Assembly: GCF_000455485.1 (NCBI RefSeq)
Contig: NZ_CBQR020000085.1
Location: forward strand, 1 to 42,185
DNA from: Gorillibacterium massiliense
Lineage (GTDB): Bacteria; Bacillota; Bacilli; Paenibacillales; NBRC-103111
Length of the DNA: 42,185 nucleotides
Direction: 5' to 3'
A model generated the notes under the pieces. It was given only the letters and a program-made list of their open reading frames with translations, was not told where the DNA came from and made no database searches. Both the position numbers and the translations under genes were made by a program. Numbering within the stretch: the first letter of the stretch is position 1; the number at the start of each line of letters is the position of its first letter. This document shows positions 17,099 through 26,206 of the stretch, in pieces.

Positions 17099-18058
17099 TT
17101 ATCGCGCTGCCGCCTTATGATTTTCCAGGACGGATAAAATGCTGCTTCTTAACGCTTCCATGTAGAGCGGATCGATATTGAGGGATTCGGTGCGTTTCAG
17201 GTTCATGCCTAATTCCGCCGCCAACGCCTGGCACTCGATATCCACGTCGTACAACACTTCAAGATGGTCGGATACGAAACCGACGGGGCAAACCAGCACG
17301 TTGCGGGTGTTCTCCTCATGGCGCAGCTTGCGCAGCACATCGAGAATATCTGGGCCGAGCCACGGCTCCGCCGTCCGACCCGCGCTTTGCCAAGCAAATC
17401 GCCAGCGGGTGATGCCGGATTTTTCCGCTACGATCTTTGCGGTTTCCATCAACTGTACGGGATAAGGATCTTTCATAGCGAGAATCCGCTCCGGCAGACT
17501 GTGGGCGGTAAAAAGCACCTCCACCTCGTCCTTGCCGGTTCCCTCCGAGGAAAAAGCAGCCATTTCCTGCATCACCCGATTGGTCAGAGCTTGGATCAAA
17601 CTCGGATTCAAGTGATAACTCTCTACAAATTGCATGGAGATTCCCAATTCATCTGCTTTCGTCCGGGCTTCTTTTATGTAACTTCCAACGCTCATGGTTG
17701 AATAATGCGGAGCGAGAACCAAGCCGATTGCTTCCTTGAGCCCATCCTTCGCCATCTCCTCCACTCCGTCAGCGACAAAAGGCTTGGCATGCTTCAACCC
17801 TTGATAGCACTGAAAGGTATATCTCCCGTCCCCGCGATTCAAGGCATCCTCCAGGGCGGCTACTTGCCGGTCTGTATTTTTCCGTAGCGGGAAAAACCCG
17901 CCGACAATCGCTTCATACCGGTGAATGAGATCCTGCAGCTGTTCAGGCGACGGCTTGCGTCCATGACGGATGTGCGTGTAATATTCCTCAATTTGATCCA
18001 TGCTTTCAGGCGTTCCATAAGACATCACCAGTACGCCGATCCGAGCTTTGTCCGCCAT
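17099..18058 (-). CDS. hemH: Coproporphyrin ferrochelatase
   Basis: Inserts ferrous iron into coproporphyrin III (CpfC), giving coproheme. The 319-residue, soluble-type protein has Tyr14 in VMSYGTPE (axial-ligand position of Gram-positive enzymes), the catalytic His186 in FTAHSLPERI and Glu267 in GFVSDHLEVLYDVD. There is no [2Fe-2S] extension. ATG 18058 lies 2 nt after the hemE stop with AAGGAGG upstream inside hemE, so translation is coupled. The matching HemQ decarboxylase is not in this window. Confidence 0.96.
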   Translation of the reverse strand: MADKARIGVLVMSYGTPESMDQIEEYYTHIRHGRKPSPEQLQDLIHRYEAIVGGFFPLRKNTDRQVAALEDALNRGDGRYTFQCYQGLKHAKPFVADGVEEMAKDGLKEAIGLVLAPHYSTMSVGSYIKEARTKADELGISMQFVESYHLNPSLIQALTNRVMQEMAAFSSEGTGKDEVEVLFTAHSLPERILAMKDPYPVQLMETAKIVAEKSGITRWRFAWQSAGRTAEPWLGPDILDVLRKLRHEENTRNVLVCPVGFVSDHLEVLYDVDIECQALAAELGMNLKRTESLNIDPLYMEALRSSILSVLENHKAAAR

Positions 18059-18060
18059 GG

Positions 18061-19125
18061 TTAACGAGCCTCCTTCATTTGCGCCGCCAATGCTGTTCGG
18101 GAATAGTCGTGAATGAATGCCGTCAGTTCCGTTAATTTTTCCAGGGATGCCTCCGGAAACAGCCCATGCCCCAGATTGAAAATATAACCGGGTCCGCCCG
18201 CCATTCCTTCGTCCATGATCGTCCGGGCCTTTTCCTTGATCACGTCCATCGGCGCTGTCAGCACATAGGGGTCGAGATTGCCTTGAACAGCAAACCCTCC
18301 GCCGGTTCTTGCCCTTCCTTCCGCTATCGGAACCCGCCAGTCCAGTCCGATCACATCGGCTTGAATCGACTTTAGAAGCGGTAAAAGCTCGCCTGAGCTT
18401 ACGCCGGGGAAATAAATTTTCGGCTGGGGTAGATCGACCAGCTCCGCGAAAATACGCTGAATGGTAGGCAGAACGTATTGGGCAAAATCGGCGGGAGAGA
18501 GCGCTCCCACCCAGCTGTCAAATAGCTGAACCGCTTTCGCCCCTGCCGCGATATGAGCTCTGAGATAGGCGATAGCCATGTCCCCCAGCTTGTCCATCAG
18601 AGCGAACCACACTTTAGGTGCGGCATACATCATTTCTTTTGTGCGGATATAGGATTTGGAAGGCCGTCCCTCGATCAAGTAGCTGGCAATAGTAAAAGGG
18701 GCTCCGGCAAAGGTGATCAACGGCACCGTGAGCTCCCGGTCGAGGATCTCGATGGTTTTCAGCACATGACCCAAATCTCCCTCCACATCGATGGGGCGGA
18801 GCCGAGCCACGTCCTGCTCATTGCGGATCGGGCTGGCAATAACCGGACCAATGCTAGCGACGATATCGAAATCGACGCCGATGGAGGCTACCGGATTCAT
18901 AATATCGGAATAGAGAATCGCTGCGTCCACGTCCAGCTTCCGAACCGGCATCATCGTCACTTCGGCCGCCAGTTCCGGCTGTCTGCAGATTTCGAGCAGG
19001 CTGTATTTCTCCTTGATTTTCCGGTATTCGGGATCGTAGCGACCCGCCTGGCGCATATACCAGACCGGCAAAGCTTCTATAGGCTGCTTGCGGCATGCCC
19101 GCAGAAAAGTATCGTTAAAAGGCAT
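18061..19125 (-). CDS. hemE: Uroporphyrinogen decarboxylase
   Basis: Removes four carboxyls from uroporphyrinogen III to give coproporphyrinogen III; cytoplasmic, cofactor-free. The 354-residue product carries PVWYMRQAGRYDPEYR near residues 20-35, the catalytic-Asp region AAILYSDIMNP, TFAGAPFTIASYLIEG and FNLGHGLFPEA. ATG 19125 has AAGGAG 7 nt upstream; the longer frame to 19194 enters the promoter region. First gene of the hemE-hemH-hemY-hemL-orf36-RluA unit, with its own promoter. Confidence 0.97.
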   Translation of the reverse strand: MPFNDTFLRACRKQPIEALPVWYMRQAGRYDPEYRKIKEKYSLLEICRQPELAAEVTMMPVRKLDVDAAILYSDIMNPVASIGVDFDIVASIGPVIASPIRNEQDVARLRPIDVEGDLGHVLKTIEILDRELTVPLITFAGAPFTIASYLIEGRPSKSYIRTKEMMYAAPKVWFALMDKLGDMAIAYLRAHIAAGAKAVQLFDSWVGALSPADFAQYVLPTIQRIFAELVDLPQPKIYFPGVSSGELLPLLKSIQADVIGLDWRVPIAEGRARTGGGFAVQGNLDPYVLTAPMDVIKEKARTIMDEGMAGGPGYIFNLGHGLFPEASLEKLTELTAFIHDYSRTALAAQMKEAR

Positions 19126-19164
19126 GATTGAACTCCTTTTTTTCTTAAGATCGTTCTTCTTTCT

Positions 19165-19194
19165 ATTATGCCTTATCGAACAATCGCGAGACAA
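19165..19194 (-). promoter_or_regulatory. Candidate promoter of the hemE unit
   Basis: TTGTCT (19189-19194) and CATAAT (19165-19170), 18 nt apart on the minus strand, about 40 nt upstream of hemE. The hemB terminator lies just upstream, so hemE needs its own promoter. Confidence 0.5.
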
Positions 19195-19291
19195 GAAAGT
19201 TGCCTTCCCGCCACATAATTGTAACGATTTGCGGCGGATTTCGTTATATTTTGCATAGCATGCTGTAAGTTATTCGACAAAAGATCAAGAC

Positions 19292-19351
19292 GAAAAGAGA
19301 CCGCCCTCTCGCGCTCGACCCGTTCAGAACGAGTTTGAGAGGAACAGTCTC
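19292..19351 (-). terminator. Terminator after hemB
   Basis: Interrupted stem of two blocks, GAGAC/GTCTC and CCTCTC/GAGAGG (arms 19337-19351 and 19297-19310), with a 26-nt apical region, followed by TTTTCG on the minus strand. It separates the hemA-hemB unit from hemE-hemL. Confidence 0.65.
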
Positions 19352-19364
19352 TGCAGTCGGATTA

Positions 19365-20366
19365 TTAAACCCGAGCTTCCTTCAGCCAGCGTGCGGCATC
19401 CTTGGCAAAATAGGTGATGATCATATCGGCGCCTGCCCGTTTAAAACCGGTCAGTGTCTCCATTACGATGGCTTGCTCGCTGATCCAGCCGTTCATGGCA
19501 GCGGCTTTGACCATGGAATATTCGGCGCTGACATTGTAAGCCACGACAGGAAGGTCAAAGTTGTCGCGAACCGTGCGGATGATATCCATGTAAGCGAGGG
19601 CCGGTTTAACGATTAGCATGTCGGCTCCCTCCTGGACGTCGGATTCCGCTTCCCGCAGAGCTTCCCGGGCGTTTGCCGGGTCCATTTGATAGGTTTTGCG
19701 GTCGCCGAACTGGGGAGCGGATTGAGCCGCTTCGCGGAAGGGACCGTAGTAGGCGGAAGCATATTTCACCGCATAGGACATGATCGGGGTATCCTGATAA
19801 CCTGCCTCGTCAAGAGCGGAACGGATTGCGGTGACGAAACCGTCCATCATATTGGATGGCGCGATGATGTCGGCCCCCGCCTTAGCCTGGGATACGGCTG
19901 TGGCGGCCAAAAGGTCCAACGAGTCGTCGTTGGTAATGACGGTTTTGTTGGTGTGAGGGTCTGTATGCACCATACCGCAGTGGCCATGGTCGGTATATTC
20001 GCACAGACAGGTGTCGGCAATCACCAGCAGATCGGGAGCCAGCTCTTTGATGCGGCGGGTCGCCTGCTGAACGATGCCATCCTCGGCGTATGCGGAGGTG
20101 CCGACGGCGTCCTTATGCTCGGGAATGCCAAAGAGCAATACCGCCGGAATGCCGAGTGCCGTCACTTCGGCAATCTCCTCCTCCAACCGGTCAAGGGACC
20201 AGTGGAAGACGCCGGGCATCGAGGGGATTTCCCGTTTGATCCCTTCTCCATAGGCAACAAAAATGGGATAAATCAAGTCATGGACGGAATAAGCATACTC
20301 CCGTACCATGCCCCGCAAGGCGGCGGACGATCTTAACCGGCGGTGCCGGACAACAGGAAAACTCAT
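19365..20366 (-). CDS. hemB: Delta-aminolevulinic acid dehydratase (porphobilinogen synthase)
   Basis: Condenses two 5-aminolevulinates to porphobilinogen. The 333-residue product has the zinc-ligand cluster [14 protein letters not shown], the Schiff-base lysines in [14 protein letters not shown] and [14 protein letters not shown], and the PSNMMDG segment. ATG 20366 has GGAGG 8 nt upstream; the TTG at 20381 is part of that ribosome site. The three cysteines indicate the zinc-dependent class. Last gene of the hemA unit, followed by a terminator. Confidence 0.98.
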   Translation of the reverse strand: MSFPVVRHRRLRSSAALRGMVREYAYSVHDLIYPIFVAYGEGIKREIPSMPGVFHWSLDRLEEEIAEVTALGIPAVLLFGIPEHKDAVGTSAYAEDGIVQQATRRIKELAPDLLVIADTCLCEYTDHGHCGMVHTDPHTNKTVITNDDSLDLLAATAVSQAKAGADIIAPSNMMDGFVTAIRSALDEAGYQDTPIMSYAVKYASAYYGPFREAAQSAPQFGDRKTYQMDPANAREALREAESDVQEGADMLIVKPALAYMDIIRTVRDNFDLPVVAYNVSAEYSMVKAAAMNGWISEQAIVMETLTGFKRAGADMIITYFAKDAARWLKEARV

Positions 20367-20389
20367 GTTCCTTACCTCCAACTCTATTT

Positions 20390-21943
20390 TTAGTGGTCTT
20401 CTGAGAACGAAAGGGCATCGATGAGCGACGAAATCGTCGCTTCCTTTGCCGTCACTATGCGGATAAAGCCGAAATCACGGGCAGTCTCCGCCGTAACCGG
20501 ACCGATGCAGTAAGCCGGAAGCTTCGCTGCCAGACAGAGGGCTTCCTCCCGGCTTCCGGTTTCCTTCTCCAGAACCGTGAACAAATTGCGTACGGTAGAG
20601 GAACTGGTAAACGTGATGGCATGCAGCTCGTTTTCCTGCAGCATGCGAACTAAATCCGCTGCGTTTTCACCCACGGGGATGGACTCATATACGTCTGCTT
20701 CCGTCACTTCAAGCCCACGCTTGCCCAGTTCGGCAGGCAGCAGCTCCCGGGCAATTTCCGATCGAGGCAGAAGCGCCTTCTGTCCCTTCCGCAAATAAGG
20801 GTCGACCGCTTGCAGCAGATCTTCCGCCTGGAACTTACCGGGCAGAATATCCGCCGCAAGGCCCCTCTCCCGCAGGGCTTGGGCCGTAGCCGATCCCACC
20901 GCCGCCAGCCGTGCTCCGGCTAAGGCGCGGATATCTTGCCCCGTCCGGGCCAAGTGGCGGAAAAAGTACTCAACACCATTGACGCTGGTGAAAAATACCC
21001 AATTGTAATCCGCCAACTTACTAAATGCGGTATCAAGATTAGCCAACTTTTCCGGATCGGTAGGCTCCCGCAGCTGGATAACCGGAAACTCCACCGGTTC
21101 ACCGCCGGCTTCATCGATGAGGTCCGCCAGCTCGCTTGCCTGAGCGCGGGAGCGGGTAACGAGAATCCGTCTGCCGAACAGCGGTTTTTTCTCGTACCAC
21201 GCCAGCTTGTCTCGTAATTTAACCACTTCGCCAACAATGATGATGGCAGGGGATGTAAAGCCGGATGACTCTACTTTTTGCACGATATCGTCAAGGGTAC
21301 CGGTTAAGGTGCGCTGCTCCGGCCGGGTTCCCCAGCGGATAACCGCCGCCGGCGTGTCGCTCGGCTTGCCGTTGGCGATGAGAGTATCGCGGATCATGGC
21401 GATACTGCTTACGCCCATCAAGAAAATGATCGTTCCCGTCGCCGTCGAAAGCTTGGCCCAATCAATGTTGGAATCATCCAGCTTCTTGCACTCGTGTCCG
21501 GTTACAATCGCCAAAGAGGAGGTCAAGTCCCGATGGGTAACGGGAATGCCGGCATATGCCGGAACGGCGATGGCCGATGTGATGCCGGGAATGATTTCAA
21601 AATCGACGCCATTATCAGCCAGAAGCTCGGCCTCTTCACCCACTCGTCCAAAGACGCTAGGGTCGCCGCCTTTGAGCCGGGCGACGGTTTTCCCCTTCAG
21701 CGCCAAGTCGGCCAATAGCTGGTTGATTACTTCCTGGCGCAGCGTATGGCGGTCGGGAAGCTTGCCGACATAAATCCGCTCCGCCCCTTCTTTCATATAT
21801 TTCAATAGAGCGGGGTTAGCCAATCTGTCGTAAACAACTGTATCCGCCTTTTGGATGGCCTCCAACCCACGGAGCGTGATCAACTTCGGATCTCCGGGAC
21901 CTGCTCCAATCAGGTAGACTTTCCCCTTCTTTTCGTTGGTCAT
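20390..21943 (-). CDS. cobA-hemD: Fused uroporphyrinogen-III methyltransferase / uroporphyrinogen-III synthase
   Basis: Bifunctional protein of 517 residues. Residues 1-248 form an SAM-dependent uroporphyrinogen-III C-methyltransferase (SUMT): [54 protein letters not shown]. Residues about 256-517 form uroporphyrinogen-III synthase (HemD), starting at [12 protein letters not shown] and containing [13 protein letters not shown] and [13 protein letters not shown]. One polypeptide thus makes the last common tetrapyrrole and starts the sirohaem/cobalamin branch. ATG 21943 has GGAGGGGG upstream. B. subtilis has a separate hemD here. Lies 23 nt before hemB. Confidence 0.96.
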   Translation of the reverse strand: MTNEKKGKVYLIGAGPGDPKLITLRGLEAIQKADTVVYDRLANPALLKYMKEGAERIYVGKLPDRHTLRQEVINQLLADLALKGKTVARLKGGDPSVFGRVGEEAELLADNGVDFEIIPGITSAIAVPAYAGIPVTHRDLTSSLAIVTGHECKKLDDSNIDWAKLSTATGTIIFLMGVSSIAMIRDTLIANGKPSDTPAAVIRWGTRPEQRTLTGTLDDIVQKVESSGFTSPAIIIVGEVVKLRDKLAWYEKKPLFGRRILVTRSRAQASELADLIDEAGGEPVEFPVIQLREPTDPEKLANLDTAFSKLADYNWVFFTSVNGVEYFFRHLARTGQDIRALAGARLAAVGSATAQALRERGLAADILPGKFQAEDLLQAVDPYLRKGQKALLPRSEIARELLPAELGKRGLEVTEADVYESIPVGENAADLVRMLQENELHAITFTSSSTVRNLFTVLEKETGSREEALCLAAKLPAYCIGPVTAETARDFGFIRIVTAKEATISSLIDALSFSEDH

Positions 21944-21990
21944 GACTTCCCCCTCCTTATCAGGCGAATATTGCGATAGCCTCTTGCGGC

Positions 21991-22944
21991 TTACGATTCA
22001 GCCGATTGTGCCGCCTCCGCCAGGATGCGGTCCGCCCCCCGGGCGATCAGCGCTTCGGCCAGCTCCAGCCCCAGCGCCTCCGGATCGTGGCCGGAGCGCT
22101 CCTCCCGGAGCAGGCCGCTGCCGTCGGGGCGGCCGACCATGCCGGCTAGGGTCAGCGCCGGCCGGCTGGCCTCGCCGCCTGCGAGCACCGCATGGGCGCC
22201 GATGGGCACCTGACAGCCGCCGTTCAGACGGCTGAGGAATGCCCGCTCGGCGCGGACCGCCAGCGCGGTCTCTTCATGGTTGAGCCTGCCCAGCAGGTCA
22301 ACCATGAAGTCGTCGCCGCCTCTGCATTCGATGCCGAGGGCCCCCTGGCCCACGGCGGGAATGCAGAGTGCAGGCGGCAAATACGCGCTGATGCGGTCCT
22401 CCCAGCCCATGCGGATGAGACCGGCGGCAGCCAGCACCACCGCGTCAAAGCCCTCCTCCGTCAGCTTGCGCAGACGGGAGTCGATATTGCCGCGGAGGCT
22501 CTCCACCTTAAGGTCCGGCCGCGCCGCCAATAGCTGGGCCGCCCGGCGCAGGCTGCTGGTGCCGATCCGTGCTCCTTGAGGCAAATCCTCCAAGGAATTG
22601 ACTCCCTTGGTGATCAGCGCATCACGAGGATCGACCCGTTTGGGCACAGCGCCGATGATAAGGCCGTCTGCGCGAGCCGACGGCACATCCTTCATGCTGT
22701 GCACGGCCATATCGATCTCGCCGTTCTGCAAAGCCTGCTCGATCTCTTTGACAAACAGACCCTTGCCCCCGACTTTCGATAACGTAACGTCGAGGATGCG
22801 GTCGCCTTTGGTGACAATTTTTCGGATTTCAAAGGTGCATTCGATACCGGCTTGCGCGCAAATTTCCTTCAGGCTATCGATGACATGACCGGTCTGGGTC
22901 AGCGCCAATGCGCTTTGCCGGGTCCCTACGTAAATGGTTCGCAT
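21991..22944 (-). CDS. hemC: Hydroxymethylbilane synthase (porphobilinogen deaminase)
   Basis: Polymerises four porphobilinogens into hydroxymethylbilane. The 317-residue product has VGTRQSALALTQT at the N-terminus, SMKDVP with the catalytic Asp86, the RGNIDSRLRKL loop, and Cys244 in LNGGCQVPIGAH, which carries the dipyrromethane cofactor. ATG 22944 precedes the family-typical RTIYVGTRQ start. The 3' half of the gene (about 22000-22560) is visibly far more G+C-rich than its neighbours, with many GCC, GGC and CTG codons. The protein motifs are intact, so function is not in doubt. Confidence 0.97.
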   Translation of the reverse strand: MRTIYVGTRQSALALTQTGHVIDSLKEICAQAGIECTFEIRKIVTKGDRILDVTLSKVGGKGLFVKEIEQALQNGEIDMAVHSMKDVPSARADGLIIGAVPKRVDPRDALITKGVNSLEDLPQGARIGTSSLRRAAQLLAARPDLKVESLRGNIDSRLRKLTEEGFDAVVLAAAGLIRMGWEDRISAYLPPALCIPAVGQGALGIECRGGDDFMVDLLGRLNHEETALAVRAERAFLSRLNGGCQVPIGAHAVLAGGEASRPALTLAGMVGRPDGSGLLREERSGHDPEALGLELAEALIARGADRILAEAAQSAES

Positions 22945-23017
22945 CGCAGTTGTTCCTCCTGTTTCCTGAATCGATTTCTATGTATCAAACCCAAAATGTA
23001 ATCCCTATTTTCTTTCT

Positions 23018-23731
23018 TCATTCCATTTCATTCTCACTATTAAATCCGGGCATAAGCCCATCCCACATGAGGCGAGCCAGATCCTCCGGTGCCGCAGACG
23101 CCCTTTCCAGCACGCGTCCGCGGAATGCATCAAAACCGCCTTCGCGGACCAGGGTCAGCACATCCCAACCTGCCGTTTCCTGCAGCAAGCGACGGCGCAA
23201 CCTCTGGTCCGTGCAGCTTGCCATAAGCGCCGCCCGCACCTCACTCAAAAACTGCAAGATAAGGTCATATTCCTCTCCATATCTTTGCTCCAGCTCCTCT
23301 TTGATGGCGACGGCCGTTCCGGGACTGGCGCCGGATGTGGAAACGGCAATCTGCAGATTGCCTCTGTTCATGACTGCCGGAACAATGAAGCTGCTGCCAT
23401 CCGGGTCATCCGCGGCATTGACCAACGCTCCGTCCTCCTCCGCTTCTTGGCAAACCGCTTCGTTAACCCCGCGATCACCAGAGGCGGCATATACGAGAAA
23501 AGCGCCGGCTATATCCCCGCGCTCATAGCTTCGATTCAAAATGGTCAGCTGTCCTTGGTCCGCCAGTTTCGTTAGCAATGGCGTCAATTCCGGGCTGATG
23601 ACAACCACAACGGCGCCTGACTCCAGGAGCGCCGACGCTTTTCGTTCCGCAACAGACCCTCCGCCCACGATGACGCACTTTTTCCCGGCCAAAGCCAGCA
23701 TAACGGGATAGTACCGGAACACGACCCTCAC
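23018..23731 (-). CDS. Precorrin-2 dehydrogenase (SirC/Met8 family)
   Basis: NAD-dependent oxidation of precorrin-2 to sirohydrochlorin, on the sirohaem branch. The N-terminal Rossmann domain has KKCVIVGGGSVAERKA near residues 17-32, LVYAASGDRGVNEAV, and the family segment ADDPDGSSFIVPAVMNRG followed by AVSTSGASPGTAVAIKEELE. At about 237 residues it is somewhat longer than a bare SirC, with a helical tail whose role is unclear; a second chelatase activity as in Met8p is possible. GTG 23731 overlaps the hemX stop as GTGA; ATG 23743 and GTG 23722 are alternatives. Confidence 0.9.
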   Translation of the reverse strand: MRVVFRYYPVMLALAGKKCVIVGGGSVAERKASALLESGAVVVVISPELTPLLTKLADQGQLTILNRSYERGDIAGAFLVYAASGDRGVNEAVCQEAEEDGALVNAADDPDGSSFIVPAVMNRGNLQIAVSTSGASPGTAVAIKEELEQRYGEEYDLILQFLSEVRAALMASCTDQRLRRRLLQETAGWDVLTLVREGGFDAFRGRVLERASAAPEDLARLMWDGLMPGFNSENEME

Positions 23732-24558
23732 ATCCAGACCCATTGATGAAAATTCGAGAAAAGACTAGATACAACCAAACTGATCAGCATCACGCCGAAG
23801 GCCGCAATTCCCCAGTATGAGCGCCGGGGACCGTCCCAACGAGAAGATGCCATAACATAAAGATAGGACAAGTACATGGCCAAGGTCAACCAAGACGCCA
23901 ACACCTTCGCATCGGCAAGCTGGGCCACATCTCCCTGCAGTAGGACCCAAACGGTGCCAAGGGACAACGCCGATATCAGCAGCGGAACGCCGATCATTAC
24001 GGAGCGATATGCATAGCGCTCGGCGATCTCCAAACTGGGGAGGCGCATCAGAGCGGAGGACCATGTTTTCTCCTTCAGCCGGCGGTGCAGATACAAATAC
24101 ATCCCGCTAAAAACGGCACCGGCGGCAAATGCGGCATAGCTCCCGACAGCAAGAGAAATATGGATGAGCAGCAGCCCGCCGGAAACGTTCCAGCCGCCGA
24201 TCTCCAGGGCGGCATCGCGGCCGCCGAACATGTCGAGAGCGAGGGCAGCTAAACCGAGGACGTTGATCAGAAAAACAAACAGCTCGATGCGGAACAATCG
24301 GTCGATAATCAAAGAAACGCCCACAAGGAGCCAGGAAAAGAGCAGGACGGTTTCCTCCATAGGAATCGCCGCGAGAAAGCCATGCCGGGTGAAGCCCTCC
24401 AGCATGTAGACAGACTGCAATACCCATACGAAAAGAAGAAGCCCCGCGCCTATCCGTTTGGCGCTCCGATTCCTTTTCAGAAAATCGGAGAAATAAAACA
24501 GCAGGCTTAGGGCATATAGATAAAGAATCGCTTCATATAAAAAAATCCGCGTAAGCAT
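23728..24558 (-). CDS. hemX: HemX/CcsA-like integral membrane protein
   Basis: 276-residue protein with about eight predicted membrane helices, resembling cytochrome c assembly proteins (CcsA/ResC fold). Conserved histidines appear in LLIHISLAVGSYAAFAAG and near the C-terminus in SNFHQW; I see no clear WWD tryptophan-rich loop. In B. subtilis the HemX product of the hemA operon lowers GtrR (HemA) levels. Located between hemA (37 nt gap) and the precorrin-2 dehydrogenase gene (4-nt overlap). ATG 24558 has AGGAGGG upstream. Role in controlling HemA is inference by synteny. Confidence 0.87.
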   Translation of the reverse strand: MLTRIFLYEAILYLYALSLLFYFSDFLKRNRSAKRIGAGLLLFVWVLQSVYMLEGFTRHGFLAAIPMEETVLLFSWLLVGVSLIIDRLFRIELFVFLINVLGLAALALDMFGGRDAALEIGGWNVSGGLLLIHISLAVGSYAAFAAGAVFSGMYLYLHRRLKEKTWSSALMRLPSLEIAERYAYRSVMIGVPLLISALSLGTVWVLLQGDVAQLADAKVLASWLTLAMYLSYLYVMASSRWDGPRRSYWGIAAFGVMLISLVVSSLFSNFHQWVWM

Positions 24559-24595
24559 ATCGCCCTCCTGCGCCGAAGATTCGCCCGTTTAAGAC

Positions 24596-26020
24596 TTAGG
24601 GCTGGACGGCGATCTCCCGATTCGGCAGCAGGGCAGCGGCAAACCGATCCCGTTTCACCGTATCGGCAGACTCCCGCTCGACGCGTTCCAAAGCTTCCCG
24701 TGCCTCCGCTTCAGCAGCTTGGGCGGCTGCCAGCTCCGCTTCTTTTTCCGCCAATTGTTCCTCCAAGGCCAGCAGCTTCACGAACATATCCAGCGCTTCC
24801 GCCCCGTCCCGCTCGCCAGCCATTTCCTTCACCCGCAGGATCGGGTCGCGCATCATTTGGTTCAGCATGCTTTTGGTCAGACGGCGAATAATCGTTTCTT
24901 CCCGCTCCGTTAACGACGGCAGCTTTTTCAGCATGCTATCCAAGGTGTCCTCATGAATGCGGCTCGCCTTCGTCTGCAACGCCTGAATGACGGGAGCGAC
25001 GCCTAGAGTTCGATACCACAAGTCATAGGCCTCGTATTCTTCCGCAATCATCTTCTCAATCACCGCAGCTTCTTTGCGGCGTTCCTCGAGATTGCCCGCC
25101 ACCATCGTTTCCAGATCGTCAATGTCATACAGAAAAACATCGGCAAGCTCGGCGATACCGGGGTCGATGTCGCGAGGAACGGCAATATCGATCATGAACA
25201 AAGGACGATTTCGGCGCGCCGGCAATACGGCAGCCACCATTTCTTTTGAAATCACAACCTCCTGGGAGCCCGTCGAGCTGATCACGATATCGGCCATGGC
25301 AAGCGCCTGAGGTAGCTGTTCCAAGGAAAAGGCTACGCCGTTCATTTTCCCCGCCAGCTCCCGGGCTTTTTCCGCCGTGCGGTTAACCACTAAAATCTTT
25401 TCCGCTCCTCCGGCGTTCAAGTGCTTCGCCGTCAGTTCGCTCATTTTTCCGGCGCCGATCAAAAGCACGGTTTTTCCCTCAAACTGGCCGAATATCCGTT
25501 TGCCCAGTTCTACCGCCGCATAACTCACCGAAACGGGATTCTCGCCGATGGCGGTCTCCGTTTGTGCCCGTTTTCCGACAGTAATCGCCTGCTTGAATAT
25601 CCGGTTGAAGAGTGTACCCGTTGCCTGCTCACGCTGAGCCAGGAGGAATGCGTCACGCACCTGGCCCAAAATTTGCGTTTCCCCGATGATCATCGAATCC
25701 AGCCCGCAGGATACGCGGAACAGGTGCCGAATCGCTTCCCCGTCCTCCATAAAATAAAGATAAGGGTTAAACGCCTCCCGGGAGACGCCAAACCTTTTCT
25801 CCATATAAGCTCTTATATGATGTCCGCACATTTGGTTGCGGTCTACGACCAGATAGATCTCCGTACGGTTACAAGTGCTGATTATCACACATTCCAGCAC
25901 GCTAGTTGTCATCTTCAGCTCCCTCAGAGCGAGCGGCATCTCCTCCGCCGCAATGGCAAACTGTTCTCTGATTTCAACGGGAGCCGTCCGATAGTTCAAG
26001 CCAACCGCCAAAATATGCAT
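24596..26020 (-). CDS. hemA: Glutamyl-tRNA reductase
   Basis: NADPH-dependent reduction of glutamyl-tRNA to glutamate-1-semialdehyde, the first and usually limiting step of haem synthesis. The 474-residue protein has MHILAVGLNYRTAP, the catalytic Cys50 in STCNRTEIY, GETQILGQVRDAF, the NADPH-binding VLLIGAGKMSELTAKHL and the C-terminal dimerisation helix. The last ~60 residues are an Ala/Glu-rich coiled-coil extension beyond the core. ATG 26020 has AGGTGA 7 nt upstream; the frame to 26164 would run through the promoter. A PerR/Fur-type box overlaps the promoter, suggesting peroxide or iron control. Confidence 0.97.
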   Translation of the reverse strand: MHILAVGLNYRTAPVEIREQFAIAAEEMPLALRELKMTTSVLECVIISTCNRTEIYLVVDRNQMCGHHIRAYMEKRFGVSREAFNPYLYFMEDGEAIRHLFRVSCGLDSMIIGETQILGQVRDAFLLAQREQATGTLFNRIFKQAITVGKRAQTETAIGENPVSVSYAAVELGKRIFGQFEGKTVLLIGAGKMSELTAKHLNAGGAEKILVVNRTAEKARELAGKMNGVAFSLEQLPQALAMADIVISSTGSQEVVISKEMVAAVLPARRNRPLFMIDIAVPRDIDPGIAELADVFLYDIDDLETMVAGNLEERRKEAAVIEKMIAEEYEAYDLWYRTLGVAPVIQALQTKASRIHEDTLDSMLKKLPSLTEREETIIRRLTKSMLNQMMRDPILRVKEMAGERDGAEALDMFVKLLALEEQLAEKEAELAAAQAAEAEAREALERVERESADTVKRDRFAAALLPNREIAVQP

Positions 26021-26063
26021 CGTTTTTTCACCTGCCGCGATTAAAGTAGAAATGTTCTCAATA

Positions 26064-26078
26064 TGAAAATAATTATAA
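26064..26078 (-). promoter_or_regulatory. PerR/Fur-type 7-1-7 box over the hemA promoter
   Basis: On the minus strand TTATAATTATTTTCA matches the PerR box consensus (TTATAATNATTATAA) except at positions 12 and 14, and the Fur 7-1-7 consensus except at positions 2 and 12. It contains the extended -10 of hemA, TGTTATAAT (TATAAT at 26072-26077), so binding would block transcription. The predicted start is near 26065, about 45 nt before the ATG. B. subtilis hemA is a PerR target, which supports the call; PerR versus Fur cannot be decided here. Confidence 0.6.
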
Positions 26079-26206
26079 CATATCTCACAGAAATGCTGTT
26101 CGCCATAACCCGCAAAAAATATGAAGAACCTGTGTCGGATATCATAGACGCCTTGAACGATCATGAAATTGCCAATCGTTTTTTATCCTTCCAGATTTGG
26201 GCTGTA

